A DNA stretch of 64,000 nt, from contig NC_080716.1 in assembly GCF_019097595.1 (NCBI RefSeq), forward strand, positions 13,788,901 through 13,852,900, written 5' to 3'. Source of the DNA: Hemibagrus wyckioides (taxonomy: Eukaryota > Chordata > Actinopteri > Siluriformes > Bagridae). The notes beneath the pieces were generated by a model. That model made no database searches. It was not told the origin of the DNA and worked only from the letters and a program-made list of their open reading frames with translations. Below, piece by piece: positions 1 to 13,200 of the stretch (the stretch's first letter is position 1; the number at the start of each line of letters is the position of its first letter). The translations under genes were made by a program, and so were the position numbers.

Positions 1-1262
1 TATATACCATTACAGGCCTGTGTTGTTACCAGTAACAGGGCAGAACACTGCAACTTCCTCAACACACAAAACTCTTCAAACGGGAACAAGAGATGAATCT
101 GGAGTTAAAATAAGCTAATCATCTAATAGTATTAAGAATAAAAACATAATTATCTTTAGTATAATAATCTAAAATAAGGAGCTGAATATCAGCCTCTCCA
201 CATGATCAGAACCACTCTGGGATCACTTGTGAGTGTTGTTTCTTTATTTCAAGAGGAAATTTCCTTTCACAACAGAATAACTAAGAATTAATGAACCCCG
301 ATTTGTGGCCTTCTAAAAAATGTGAAAACTTGGGATTTTGTTTCCCTTGACTATTCTTCTTTCTAAATCTTTTTAAATGCTTGTATTGGCCGAAGACACA
401 TTTCATAAGCATTTTATAAGTATCCAGAGTTTTTAGGATTCTTCCTTTTCTTTTAACATGGGACTTGAGGCGAATGGTTCTAGTATCATGTTGTCAGTAA
501 AGAAGCAATTATTACAAGATTGTACATATCAGATGCAGGCATCTGCTCCAAGTTTTGGTCAGTCCATATACTATACACGATGTAAATCCTTACCTAATGT
601 ATGTAACTTATGTTACTTTGGTGGCTATACCATTTTATAATGATGTACTTGCGCTTACTCACTGGTGACTTATTTATTTATATGATGATAGAGTAGCAGA
701 TGTGTAAAAATACACACTTACTGAATTATTTACTGTTGACTTATTCATTCTCTTCAGCAGTTTAGAATATAAGGGTTGTTGTTTTTTTATGCTGACACAA
801 GAATAAGTTATTGGTTAATGTTGGTATTTTGCTTGGGCACAAGCCATTCATTTTTGTATGTGTTTTTGCTCTGTTGCAATTTTTTGTGGTCATAATTTAA
901 TGCACAATAATGGTCCAAAATGTACATCAGAGCCTCTGAAAATCTTCTCAGCACAGATGCAGGGATACACCCTAGTTTTGTGGATTTTCACTATTTATTT
1001 GACCCCTTCAATAAAATGAATAGTTGACTGTTTAAATGTTAAGTGAAAACTGCGGATGAAAAAAAAAATTGTGAATAATTAAGGCCATTTCCCATAGATA
1101 GGTGTATTTTTTGGGTTTTAAATCCACACCAGATACAAGACACACCATAAAAATGTGTACCCCACCGTATCCATCTTTTAACCCTTTAGACAGTATGTGT
1201 TTATTTGTAATGCAGTCAAACATAATTAGCTTGTCTTTCAATGGGGCTACTTTCATTAACAG
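1..1262. other. Intron upstream of first visible ADAMTSL1 exon
   Basis: No exon could be supported here. The only open frames are short and lack splice signals or recognisable domains. The sequence is AT-rich and ends in the acceptor for the exon at 1263. The exon upstream of 1263 and the whole N-terminal half of ADAMTSL1 lie outside the window or were not recognisable. Confidence 0.6.
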
Positions 1263-4200
1263 TGCACAGTAACCTGTGGACAGGGTCTGCGCTACAGAGT
1301 GGTCCTGTGCATTGATCACAGAGGACTGCATGCTGGTGGCTGCAATCCTATCACAAAACCACACATAAAGGAAGATTGTCTGGTTCCTGTTCCTTGCTAC
1401 AAGCCTGCAGGTAAGTAGCATTCTCTTTAACCTGCTTATCTTTACATTATCAGCTGATGGTGTGTGATATTATTTGACTGAAATGCCCGATTACATGGTT
1501 GAGTTATTTAAATTGTCATGCATAGCAAAAGCAATCAGAAATACTGAAACAGTTAGGTTTCATCATTTGCTCTCTTATCAGAGAAGCTGCCCGTTGAAGC
1601 GAAGCCACCTTGGTTCAAGCAAGCCATAGAACTTGAGGAAGATACAGCCATTTCTGAAGAACCAACGTAAGTGTTTTACAACTATTGTAAAAGTCACCTG
1701 AACATGGTAGATCATTTAATGTGCTCCTTGTTATCAAAGGGTAACATGAAATTGTTAACCCTTTTTAACCCTTTAAATTTTTGAGGACTACTTGTTTTAT
1801 CCCTACTTATATTTGTCACCCTCATTACTATATTACTTTACTTTATATTACATTATATATTACAACCTTTTATGTTAGTTTTACTGTAATCAACTTTAAG
1901 ATGGATAGATAGATATTTTATTTATCCCAGTGGGAAATTTACATGCATAGAGCCTGTGATAATTTACAGTTGATCTGCTGTGGCGACCCTGAACAGGGAG
2001 CAGCCGAAAGAACGAAAACAACATAATGGAATAATTGTCTTTAAATGAGAAATCTGATATCTCAGACCTGGCTGGTACATAGAACCCCACAAAGTCCCAG
2101 TAATTACTATGAAAGTTAGTTACTACAGTAAAACTATTTGACTGGTAGTGTAGCAGTTTTGGCTCTGGAAATCAGATCCCAAAGCTTCATTTGTTCAATG
2201 TCACTTTGGATAAAAGCACAAGAAAAAGTATGTTTTGGTAAGTTACATGAAGAGACTGGTAGAAATAGCGTGAACTAAAAGAAAAGGCTGGGTCAATGGA
2301 AAGGAAGGCCATAACTATTTGTGAGCAGGTGTTCTGTTGAAACCATTAGTTTTTTGGGGCAGAAGATGATTTGTACAGATGAGTAGGGCTGAACAAAAGT
2401 GTCTGTTGATGCACTACACAAACACATAGTGATATACAGTGCTATATATTTAACCTTGAACTGTGGGGCTTAAGGAGTAAATGTGGCACCTAAGCATGCT
2501 TTAGCCACAGTATAGAATAGTTAAATTGAGCTTGAAGTAGCTGAATCTGCTGTAGATAAAGTTGAAGTAGCCTGAGCTAACATCTGCTGCTAGTCATACA
2601 TATTCCGTAAGGTAAAAACCACAAAAAATGTAGAATTTGGCACACATGCTTTAATCTCTTGGAGACTTTTGTTATTGTATGACTTCATGAAATTTTGAGG
2701 CAAAGCTTGATTTATATAACCCTTAGAATTCATTTAATTCATTTCAACAATGCAGTAACCATTGCAACTTAAAGAAATTCTTTAAACCATAAGGGAGAAA
2801 TTGGATTGGATGCAATGGTTGGGTTCTGTTTCATATGCATTTCACCGTTCTCTCTTCCAACTCTACATCACTATAACTCAATACGCACATTTTGTAATGT
2901 ATGTACAACGATTCTTTGGTTATACGCTTTGCAGAAATCTATAAAAATATAAAGAATGTGCATACTGTCACCTCTGAAAGATCTTCGACTTTGATCTATG
3001 CTAGATGATGCTTCATATGTTTTAGCACTGCTGACCTGTTTCTCTCAGGGTTTTTGAGAGTTATGCAGGGTGAGAGAATTGTCCATCGCAAAAGCATATG
3101 ATTTTGCTCTTTGCAAGAGGCATGTCTTCCCCCCAAAGCACATAAATAACAGCATATAATATGCTGTCGCCCAGAAGCCAACAACAATATCTGCCTGCCA
3201 TATGGGCGCAGGAGTACGGATGTGAAAGGAACGAGAAGGAAATTCCTGTGTTAGACTTATTGCACCTCTGCTGCCAAGCTTTAAGCCTGCCATTTCTTCA
3301 AGTACACTCAAAACCACTGTAGCAATTACTTGCGATGATCAATATCAAAACATATTGACCGATTTTGACACTTCTGACCATGACAGACAATAGTCAGTGT
3401 ACAACATGCCTCAGTGTTCTATATAAGTGACATAAGAATAAGATTCTCATATAAAGTAATTACGTGTATTGGGGGAAATGTAGTCTGAATCGATGTTTCA
3501 CTGTTGATGCATTAACCAAAGGTTTGGATGCATCCTACAGGATGTTGTAAAGAAGGCCACTAGGGTGCTTGTTGAAGACCATCAGAACATAGTTATTGGT
3601 TTCTTAGTGCACTGGATCATAAAAAGAGGAAGTATGCTTATGCTGTGGTTTCACAGTTCAGTCAGAAAAAATGTGCATAACAGCCTCAGAGGCATGATCA
3701 CAATAACTGGCTACCAGCAACTAAGACTGCAAAAGTCACTTAAAGCAATGGAACATAGAACATCAAAAAATGACTTGAGATCTTGACTCTATTATATCCA
3801 CAGGATCACACGTTTCATACAGATGGCAAGGCACCGCCATATGCTTTAAGCAGACGATGACAGTTAAAGTACTCTCATCTTCTTTGCAGAGTATTTTTAT
3901 ATCACTGCCTTGATATTTATTTGGGATGCTGATGGATGAAGGCCTGCAGAGTAGTAACCCAGACTGGCTTGTGATTTTAATGAAAGAGCTTTGTTGACTG
4001 AAAATGGAAGTTGCAATTGATGGGCCTTGAGCAGCTAAGAGATTTGGCTTCCAATGGTGTCTGGGCTTTTGTAAGATAATCAAAAGGCAAATGTAGGATT
4101 TCCTGAGCACTTTTACTTTTAGTAGGTCATATGAATGACATGTTCTCCTAGATCATTGTATATTATGCTCCTAAAAAGGCACTGATGCTACTGAAGATTT

Positions 4201-7200
4201 TGACTTTACTCTTCTTACCTGCCTAAGAGCTGATCTGTTAATGACAGCAGAGGTGGTGATCCTGTCTCGCAGTAAGCATGAGCCCATGCTAAATCAAATT
4301 AATGATCGCTTCTTTTTCATTTTTTCAGCATGGTATGGTTTGAAGGAATTTGGAGTCTTCAACTGTAATCTAATTAGCAATTAGGTTCGTTTTCCACATA
4401 CTTCATACTTTTACTTTTTGTTATCAAAAATATGTATCTGTTCTACCTCTCAGGTTGACAACAGGAAAGGCTTGCTTCAAGAGAAGCTATAAAAACACTG
4501 ATCTCATGGTATTTCCACTTTTCTGTTTGATTCTTAACTGTGAGGAAGCATGCATCAAAGCAGTTTATTCAAGAGGGTTGCGCTTTAATGCCTTACAGCT
4601 GTTTGAAGAATCGCACTAACAGCTGGATGCGAGAAATACGTGCAGTTTATGAACTTAGCTGTAAATAACTAAAATGTGTGAAAATGAAATAAGTGCCAGA
4701 AGGAACCCAGATTGTCAAAAGAGATTTTTTTAAGTGTCAGTTCACATTATGATTTTACATCAGACTGTGTTTCGTGTCAATTTGTTTTGCAGGTTCATTC
4801 GAGGAGCTTGGGGGCCCTGCAGTAGATCATGTGGCGCTGGCATACAGAGGCGGACAGTGAAGTGTCAGGTGTTACTCTCCTTTTCCCAGACGGTTGCTGA
4901 TCTTCCAGATGATGAGTGTGAAGGACAAAAGCCTCCAGAGATGCAGCCCTGTTACCGCACGCCCTGCCTTGGAGTAAGAACTGAGCAGGAGAGCGAGAGA
5001 ATTAGAAACACAGCTACAGAGCAAGAGGAGCTACATGACTGGGAGTATGACGGGTTTACTGAGTGCTCTGAGATGTGTGGTGGAGGTGAGTAATGTGGTT
5101 GCGTTTAGTCTAAACTACTCGATTACACACACATACAGTAAAACGTTTAGATACCAAATATAGATTGGTGAGATTTCATGTAAATTGTGTTTAAATTGTG
5201 TGTGCACAATTTATCTACTATATGGATCACACCTATTTGTGCTTATTGAAAATCCCATTCCTGAATTAGACCCTCTTATAATAATCTCCTGGGGAGGCTT
5301 CCACTAGATTTTGGAGTGTTGCTGTGGAGAATCAGTGCTTATTCAGACATTGTTCAGAAGGTGTCCAATCCTATCCACAAAGTGCCAGTGTGGGTGCAGG
5401 TTTTCATACCAATCAAGCCAGAGCCACACCTGCTTCCACCTGTTTAATCAGTTGATCTTGGCTTTCAATAGACTTAGATGTGGCTTCTGCTTGGTTAGAA
5501 TAAAAACCTGCAGCAATACTGGCCCTTCGCAGATAAGATTGGACACCCCTGGACTAGGGCATAGTCAGCATTCCAGTTTATCCCAGGTGTAGAATGGTCA
5601 AGGCTTTGTGAAGTCCACTCACTGTCTTGCGCTCCATCCTTGGCAAATCATGTCTTTGTGCACAGGGGAATTGTTGTGCTGGAAAAGGTTTGAGCCTCAT
5701 AGTTCCAGTGAAGGAAAATTGTAATGCTACTGCATACAGAGACATTCTATACAATTGTGTGCTTCCAAATTTCTTTGGCAAAGGTCCATACATGGGTGTA
5801 ATGGTCATGCAATTGTTTTCACTTTCTTTAGTTCTGAAGGCTTTCATAAAGAGAAATGCATTGACTCAGGATCCAGGTCATATGATCGACTTGGCCTGTC
5901 AAGAATATTCCATACTTTGGCTCTGAAAAAATATAGTTTATCTGTGTCTTGGGTGTTCATCCTGCTGCTAGGTAAAGTGCCGTTGAATGACTTTGGGGGC
6001 TTTTAGCTGGATCTGAACAGTTGAGATGCTTTTGTTCACTTCAGAGTTCATCCTGCATTGCTGTCATCAGTCATATCATTAATAAAGACCAGTGAACAAT
6101 TCCACTAGCAACTATCGCTGCCTTCACTGTGATGTTTTACAGATGTGGTGCTTATGCCTTGGACCCTGAACAGGTCCATTTATCAGTATACTTTCTAACT
6201 TGCATGACTTCGATACACGTTAATCTTGATTTTATCTGTCAATATGACTATACACCACAACTCCAAATGCTTTCTCATGTACCTTTCAGCAATATGACTG
6301 TTCTTAGGCTTAAGAGTGCTTTATAGCTTTAAAGCAACTCTCTGAGGTCATTCTTTGGCACATCTATCTGTGCATAAGTCTTAGATAGTCTTGATCTGTT
6401 TTTTATTTTTGGATCATGATTGAAAATATTATTTAGTCATTCGTAACAGTGGTACACTCTGTGTCGATAGTCATCCAGGTTGTTTGTTCTCGTTGTGTGT
6501 TCTTGTTGGTTGTTAGCTACTAGGTTGCTTATATTCACTGAAGTAGAACCAACTAAATTTGTTAGAAAATATTGTAGGCAGCTCCAAGCAAAAATAAGAT
6601 CTGCCTAAGCAAGATTTTGAAAAGCAGTCCTGCATCCATCTGTAGCTAACACCAGTTCTAAACTGCAGTGGTGTAGGTGAGGTTGAGGAACTAATGAGGC
6701 ATAATTCACCGACCATTCAGGTGATGATACCATTTCTACCTCTGGGTTTTTACCCAGTGTTTTCCAGTATTTCTGGAAGTATAATTGTAGGGTTCATATT
6801 TAATTCTTGAAATGAAGGAACAAAAGAATGAACAAACAAACAAAAGAAGTCAAAAATGGAATTTAAAATGAAATTTAAATAAAAGAAAATGGAATTAGCT
6901 GTACTGATGACTGTGTTGCACCCCTACAGCTGATATCTTATAATAGAATATAACCTCAATTTCTGGTTTATTCTGATTTTTCGAGTCAGCACAAAGACGA
7001 CGCAAGCCACCAATACCTTATCTACAATCAACTCTAGACATTTTAGTTCTCCATGTGCTATAATCATACACTGCTGACAAGAAACAGCCAAACTGTCAAC
7101 TGTCTAAGTATGATTGGTGTGAATAATGAGTTGACTATGAGTAAGACGAGCTATACTTCCAAATGCTTCATTTATGAAGACCTGCAAATGCTCATATTCA

Positions 7201-10200
7201 ACATATTTGACTTTATAGTCCTTTCAAATGGAGCTAAAACAAGTGGAAATTGTAAACCTCAGAACATCTACCACACATAATACTTGTAATAAAATACCCT
7301 GAATACAGTAAATGCATTGGTTTACTGTATGCTGTTCTTTCTCACGTTATTACACTATCAAAGGGCAATTTTATTCTTGCTATGTATCACACACACACTT
7401 TAACAGAATGGAGTCCTGTGTAGCATCACAACCTCTTTGATGTAGTGGACACAAATTCTGATGCTCATTATTGGTTCTGACACCACTAACAGACCAAAAG
7501 CTGAATGAATCATTCATTCATTAGTCTGGGCCTCGCACAATGCCCTGTATGCTTCTAGAATCTAGCACCCACTGTGTTTGGATTAGCTGCTCCACATCCT
7601 GGCATGTTTTGATGTAATTTGGTTCATTGAGTGTAATCAAGGGGTGTTTAGATTAAAGCTAAATGAGTCATTTTATGTGCACCACTAATTATGTTTTAGC
7701 ACAGTGTGTGTACGTGTGAATGATGGTGTCTATGTGCATGCCCTACATCTAGAATCCCGACTCCACCATGGCACACGATCATGCACGTCTGCTTCTGATT
7801 CAGCAGCACAGCACTTGAACACCTTGCGGTGCTTTGTCTTCCTTCTCTGACATATACAGATATATTTTCACTCTCGGACCTTGTAACTGTCAGGTCTTTC
7901 CTTCCCTGTCTCTATATCTCTTTTAACATCCTTAAAGAATAGATTTATGACTTCCTTCCTTAATGTCAGCAGGTTTCCCTTCCAGCTAACTTTCAACCCC
8001 ATCATGACCTTCCGTAATGATCTCTGTCTTATCTCATCACTAATACCCTTATAAAAAGACCTTGTCTTAGTTTGGTGTGAACTTAAATCCCCTTTGAAAA
8101 AACAGTTCCTGTCATGGCCGTTTAGTATAGCGAACAGTTACAATTACAGCGAGGAAAGCAGCTGCAGGATTAATGTAATGTCTGGCAAGCATCCACCAAA
8201 TGGTGTAATTATAAGAAATTATAAATGAACTGTTTTGTTGTGCCTCTGTGAAATCATTTGCTTTGATACCAGTTGCTATAGTGAGTTACTCAGGCTGTTT
8301 TTTCCCCTTCAACTCTTCCCACACAGCATGACATAATACACAAGGTTCCTGGATAGATGAATACATCTTAAATTTCATATGACTTCTATATCTGTTCTTG
8401 TGTGTCTGTAGTTGAAATGCATGTGGTTATGGGTATGTGCATAATCCCTTTTGAAATGTCACTCAATGAGTTGATGGAGTCACTCAGTTGATGCAATGTA
8501 ACCTAATACATGGCTTCTTATTTAGTTTTTTTTATAATTTGTTCCTCAGGGGTAAAAGAGGCAGTGGTGATCTGTTTGAACAAGCAGACGAGAGAAGCCG
8601 CAGATGAAAGTGAGTGTGTGAGCACACAGCGACCTCTTCAACTCGTGCAGGCATGCAATACTGAACCTTGTCCACCCAGGTAAGAACATTTGTTATCAAA
8701 TTTTTAAAAAAAAGGGCAAACATGACTTTTCTGTGCTAATGCAAGTGTCTCTCAGAATGTGAGACTAAGATCCGGTCTAATACTACATCTATGGAAATAA
8801 TAAAGAGCTCTCTTCCATGGTCAGGAAATGAAGGCTACACACTCCTGCTACAGCAATGCACTCTGGGACAAACACGATCAGTATTTAACATGTGCTAAAG
8901 AGTCAGCTTGGATGCCAGGTTTATTCATTCTGTACACATTTACGAGCTATGCGTTGTAGAAACTAGTCTTTGCCTCTGAGGCTCATCTGCCTTGCACATT
9001 TTCTGGATCCATCACTTAAAACAGCTTCTCATTTTCATTCAGATGTGTGCTCAGGGAAGGGAAACAGACAGAGAGTAAAAGTATGTGTTCATGTGATTTG
9101 TGTTCATAGTGCATTATTTACTAGCATTAATGCACAGTATTGCTAAGACCAAGATGAACAAAAATCCTTGGTAAACTGTAAATAACAGATAATGGAGACA
9201 CCAGTTTAAGTGTTAAATTATTGTTTTGTGTATTTTGCAGTTGCCAGTGAGACATATATCAAAACTATATCAAACCATTGAAGTCCCTGGTGTTAAAATA
9301 TTCAGACCCTTTGGTAGTACATAAAGTAGCAAATATGGTGGTCTGCGGCTAGAAAATCTACACCGCCCACCTACGCTACGCCTTGCTGTGCTGGGCTTCC
9401 ACACCTCATGCCATAGACATAAAAAGCTAGAGGCTTTCTGCCTTTCTCCGGCCTGTTTTTCCAAGTGTTGCTTTTGTTTTCAAGCACAACAAACTTTGTG
9501 TTCTGCTTGTTTCCTTTGGCCACTGGTAGTCAGTAACTGGGCCTCAACGCCACGTCCAATGCTTCGGTTGCTTTCCTTATAAAGGGAATCTGCAGCTTTT
9601 CTCCTCCAGCCTGAACTGTCATATCATATCATATCAGAAGTCCCAGACTGGCTGCCAGGTCACAGAGGTGTCCTGCTGGGCTTTAGCTAACCGCTGGTGG
9701 TCTCAGTGTATTGGAGGTGCTGGTCTATTCCAACTTCAGCTGTTGCCACCATCAGAGTTAAAGAGGTGGCCTTCAGGTCAAAGGCACCAGTGGGATTGTA
9801 ATATGCTCAATGGTTGTGACTGTGTGGATATTTGATCACATTCATGGGAACCTCATTCTGGAGCCCCATGGCTTGAGTTTCTGTGAGAGTATACAGATTT
9901 GCTTTGAAGATGTGACTCAGTTGTACTGAGTGTACAATTATACTAATCGACAGAATATGCAAACAAAGTAAGCAAACTAACTAAATCTGCTTATTGTTGA
10001 AGTCATTTCAAAATTTTGACTTACTTACTTTTCGAGGAATTTTCCCTTTTATGTTTATTTACTTAAACATTTTTGTGTAATGGGGAAGACTTTGGACACT
10101 ATGAGCTATCATGGATTTATACCAAAACAGGTGTGAAACTGTTATGTATTACAAGTAGCTTTGACATTCTCTCACCCTGTTTCATGAAGAGCCACCTGGG

Positions 10201-13200
10201 ATACTTTTCCTGCAAAGTTCCCACATATGCTGCACACTTGTTGGTTAAATGAAAACCACTTGTAAGCATTTTTTTTAAAGAGATTTGCAACTTTTGTTTT
10301 GAAAATAATTTTAATAAATAGCTATTATGTTCAATGCATTTACCTTAAAAACAACATTCAAGAATCATCCTTTAGTTCAAAATGAGAAACATGCATGTGT
10401 TTGCAGTCCTTAGATTGGTTCTGTATGTCTGTCCAGGTGGGAGATGGAGGCTTGGAGCGCCTGTTCAGCAACATGTGGTGTTGGCCTCCAGACTCGAGCT
10501 GTCACCTGCACACTGAAAGTAAGTGCACACAGCAACCACACCGAGAGGGTCGGTGATGAGAAGTGTCGGCAGCCAAAGCCCTCATCTGTGCAGGCCTGCA
10601 ATCGTTTTGATTGCCCTCCCATGTGGGATCCACAGGAATGGAGTCAGGTACGATATAAAAAAATAATTTAAAAAAAACACACGGCGTACAGAATTCTCAA
10701 AGGGGTGTGGTGAAACAAAATAACAATACCATATGTTTCAAAATGATTCTTGCAGCATCTTTTTAATGTAGCTATGCTTCTAATGATATATATGCCTTGT
10801 GCATGATTATTTGGTCAAACTTGACTTGACCCTGTGGCAATATCGAGCAGAGTATTAATAAAAAGCCTTCTTGCAATTTCCCAGAGTGCAGTGTATGATA
10901 GAAGTTTGGCTTTTTATGTAGGTCATAGCCCTTGCAGCCAATGCAAGGTGAGTTCAATTAGAAGTCTTTGTCTCTGCACAGTGTTCTCAAACATGTGGAG
11001 GTGGCCATCAGAAGAGGGATGTTATTTGTAAGCAGCGAATGGCAGATGGAAGTGTACTGGAGTTACCTGAAACTTTCTGTCCATCTTCAAGCTTGCCCAC
11101 AATGCAGCCTTGTGGCCAGATAGATTGCCCTGCACAGTGGGTCTTCTCAAATTGGACACAGGTCAGAAACATATGTATATTCTCTCATAGAGAAACTGAT
11201 CTCATGTTCCTGGTCAGGTTTCAAAATTCTGTCGACCATATTATTACTCTTCATACTTTTCGTGCAACTACAGGGTTCATGTTGTTTTATTGTGTGTTTT
11301 GTGTACTGAATGTCACACTTAAACACTCTTGGCAAGGTTATCACTTAATAAATTGCTACGGTTTTAAAATGACTTCACTGGCCTCACCAAGGGTATGTTA
11401 CCTTATATTAAGCACAGGTTTTAATTCCATTTTGCATTTTTTGTCACACTGATTTGACAGAAAAGTGTTCGAATGTTGTTTTGCAGTACTGCAAATAGAT
11501 CCAACGCCATTTGCTTCTTTCTCATTTGTTCTTTCTGAGATAAATTCATATATCTGATGGATGTTGGCTCGTTTTTTTTTCATCAGAGCAGGGGAATGCT
11601 CACAGCTACTGGTGAACAAACACACAGGGTTATGCCAGGGTTAACATAACAGTTCCTGACCACAAATTATCTACAGCAGAGTTACTGAATCCGGTCATAG
11701 TGAACATAGTGAATGACTGTTCTTATCTGTTGCTTATCCAGTGTTCAGCAACCTGCGGAGAAGGGACCCAGAGGTTGCTAGTGGTGTGTAGGAGGATGGA
11801 GCTGAATGGACAGTACCAAACTCTGATTCCAGAGGCCTGTGCTTCTGTTCCGAAGCCCTTGACAGCTCGGTCATGTTCCTCTGGACCTTGTGAGAGTAAG
11901 AGAACTTTGGCTCGATGCCGGGTCCTTTTTCAGATTGCAAAATTCAATACACATTAAAACATTCCAACCTGACTGTGATCAATCTGCAACGAGTTTAGGT
12001 TAAGACACGTGCAGCTATTTATCATTTGATTGTCTAAGACTTATTTATGTATTAAATTGTTTATTTTGTTGTTCACATTACATGCCAGAAAATATCCTAC
12101 AAAGAATCTAAATATGTTATTCATTAGGCTTTTTAAAATAAGGGAGTTGATAGCAGAAGACATGTATAAAATACAAGAAGTGAGAGCACTAAGGGAGCAA
12201 CATGAGTAAATCCATTGGGCTGATAGAGAAAGTAGAATTGTAGGAGAAGCAGTGCCAGAGAATTCTCTTTGCTCTTTGCTCCAACAAAACTTTTGGGTTA
12301 TTTGTCTCCCTTTAAATTTAGTCTGTGAATCAGCAGATTTTATTACAGTAATGGGACCTGCATGTTTTGTTTACAGAGCCTTTCAAGCCAGTAGCTGCAA
12401 AACCAGATCCTGCTATTTTGACCCAGAGGAAGGTCTATATTCAATGGAAGAAAGGTCCAAAACTACATTTTGTAGTCGGTGGATATGCTTACTTACTTCC
12501 ATGGACCTCAGTCGTGTTGAATTGTCCGACTCGTCATTTTCGTAAAGGCCATGTTCATTGGTTAAAGGATGGAAAACCACTGCTACTACTGCCCCATATT
12601 TCCATATCTCACATGGGATACATCAAGATCCAGCAGATCCGTGCCTCAGACACGGGGATGTATACTTGTGTTGCTGGCCAGGCCCAGGAAAATTTTGTCC
12701 TCAAACTTCTTGGAAGCAAGAAGACGAAATTGTCAGGTCCAGAAGCTGACGTCTGGGTAACAGATGGCGGCAAAAACACAGCAAAGACTTACCAAATATC
12801 TAAGGAGAAAGAGGTTCACAATTTTAATCGCTATGACAATGTCGTGCAGCACTTGCTTAATTTAAAGGGTTTGTCCCTGGAGACGCATGTCTCTAAAGAA
12901 CTGCTGGACGACGATGCAGTTTTGGATTCTCTGAGCCCTCAGGTTCTTGTGGCGGACATGGAAACACTTGATGAGATAACCCGTAACTTATCTGGTGGCC
13001 TCCAGGGCACACAAAAGGAAGAAATTATTACTCAGCTCTTAGAGGAACTAACCAGGAAGACTAGTGAAAACAATGATTCCACCCTGGAAGCCCCTGAGAA
13101 ACAAGAATTCACGACTCCAGAGTACATTTCTCGAGGAAATGATTTAAGACTGGCTTCTCAGTCAACCAGACAATGGAAAGGACCTCTCAGAAGTCCAGTG

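Noticed and set aside
458..640. Extra ADAMTSL1 exon
   Set aside because: No TSP1 or other motif and no acceptor and donor in matching phase.
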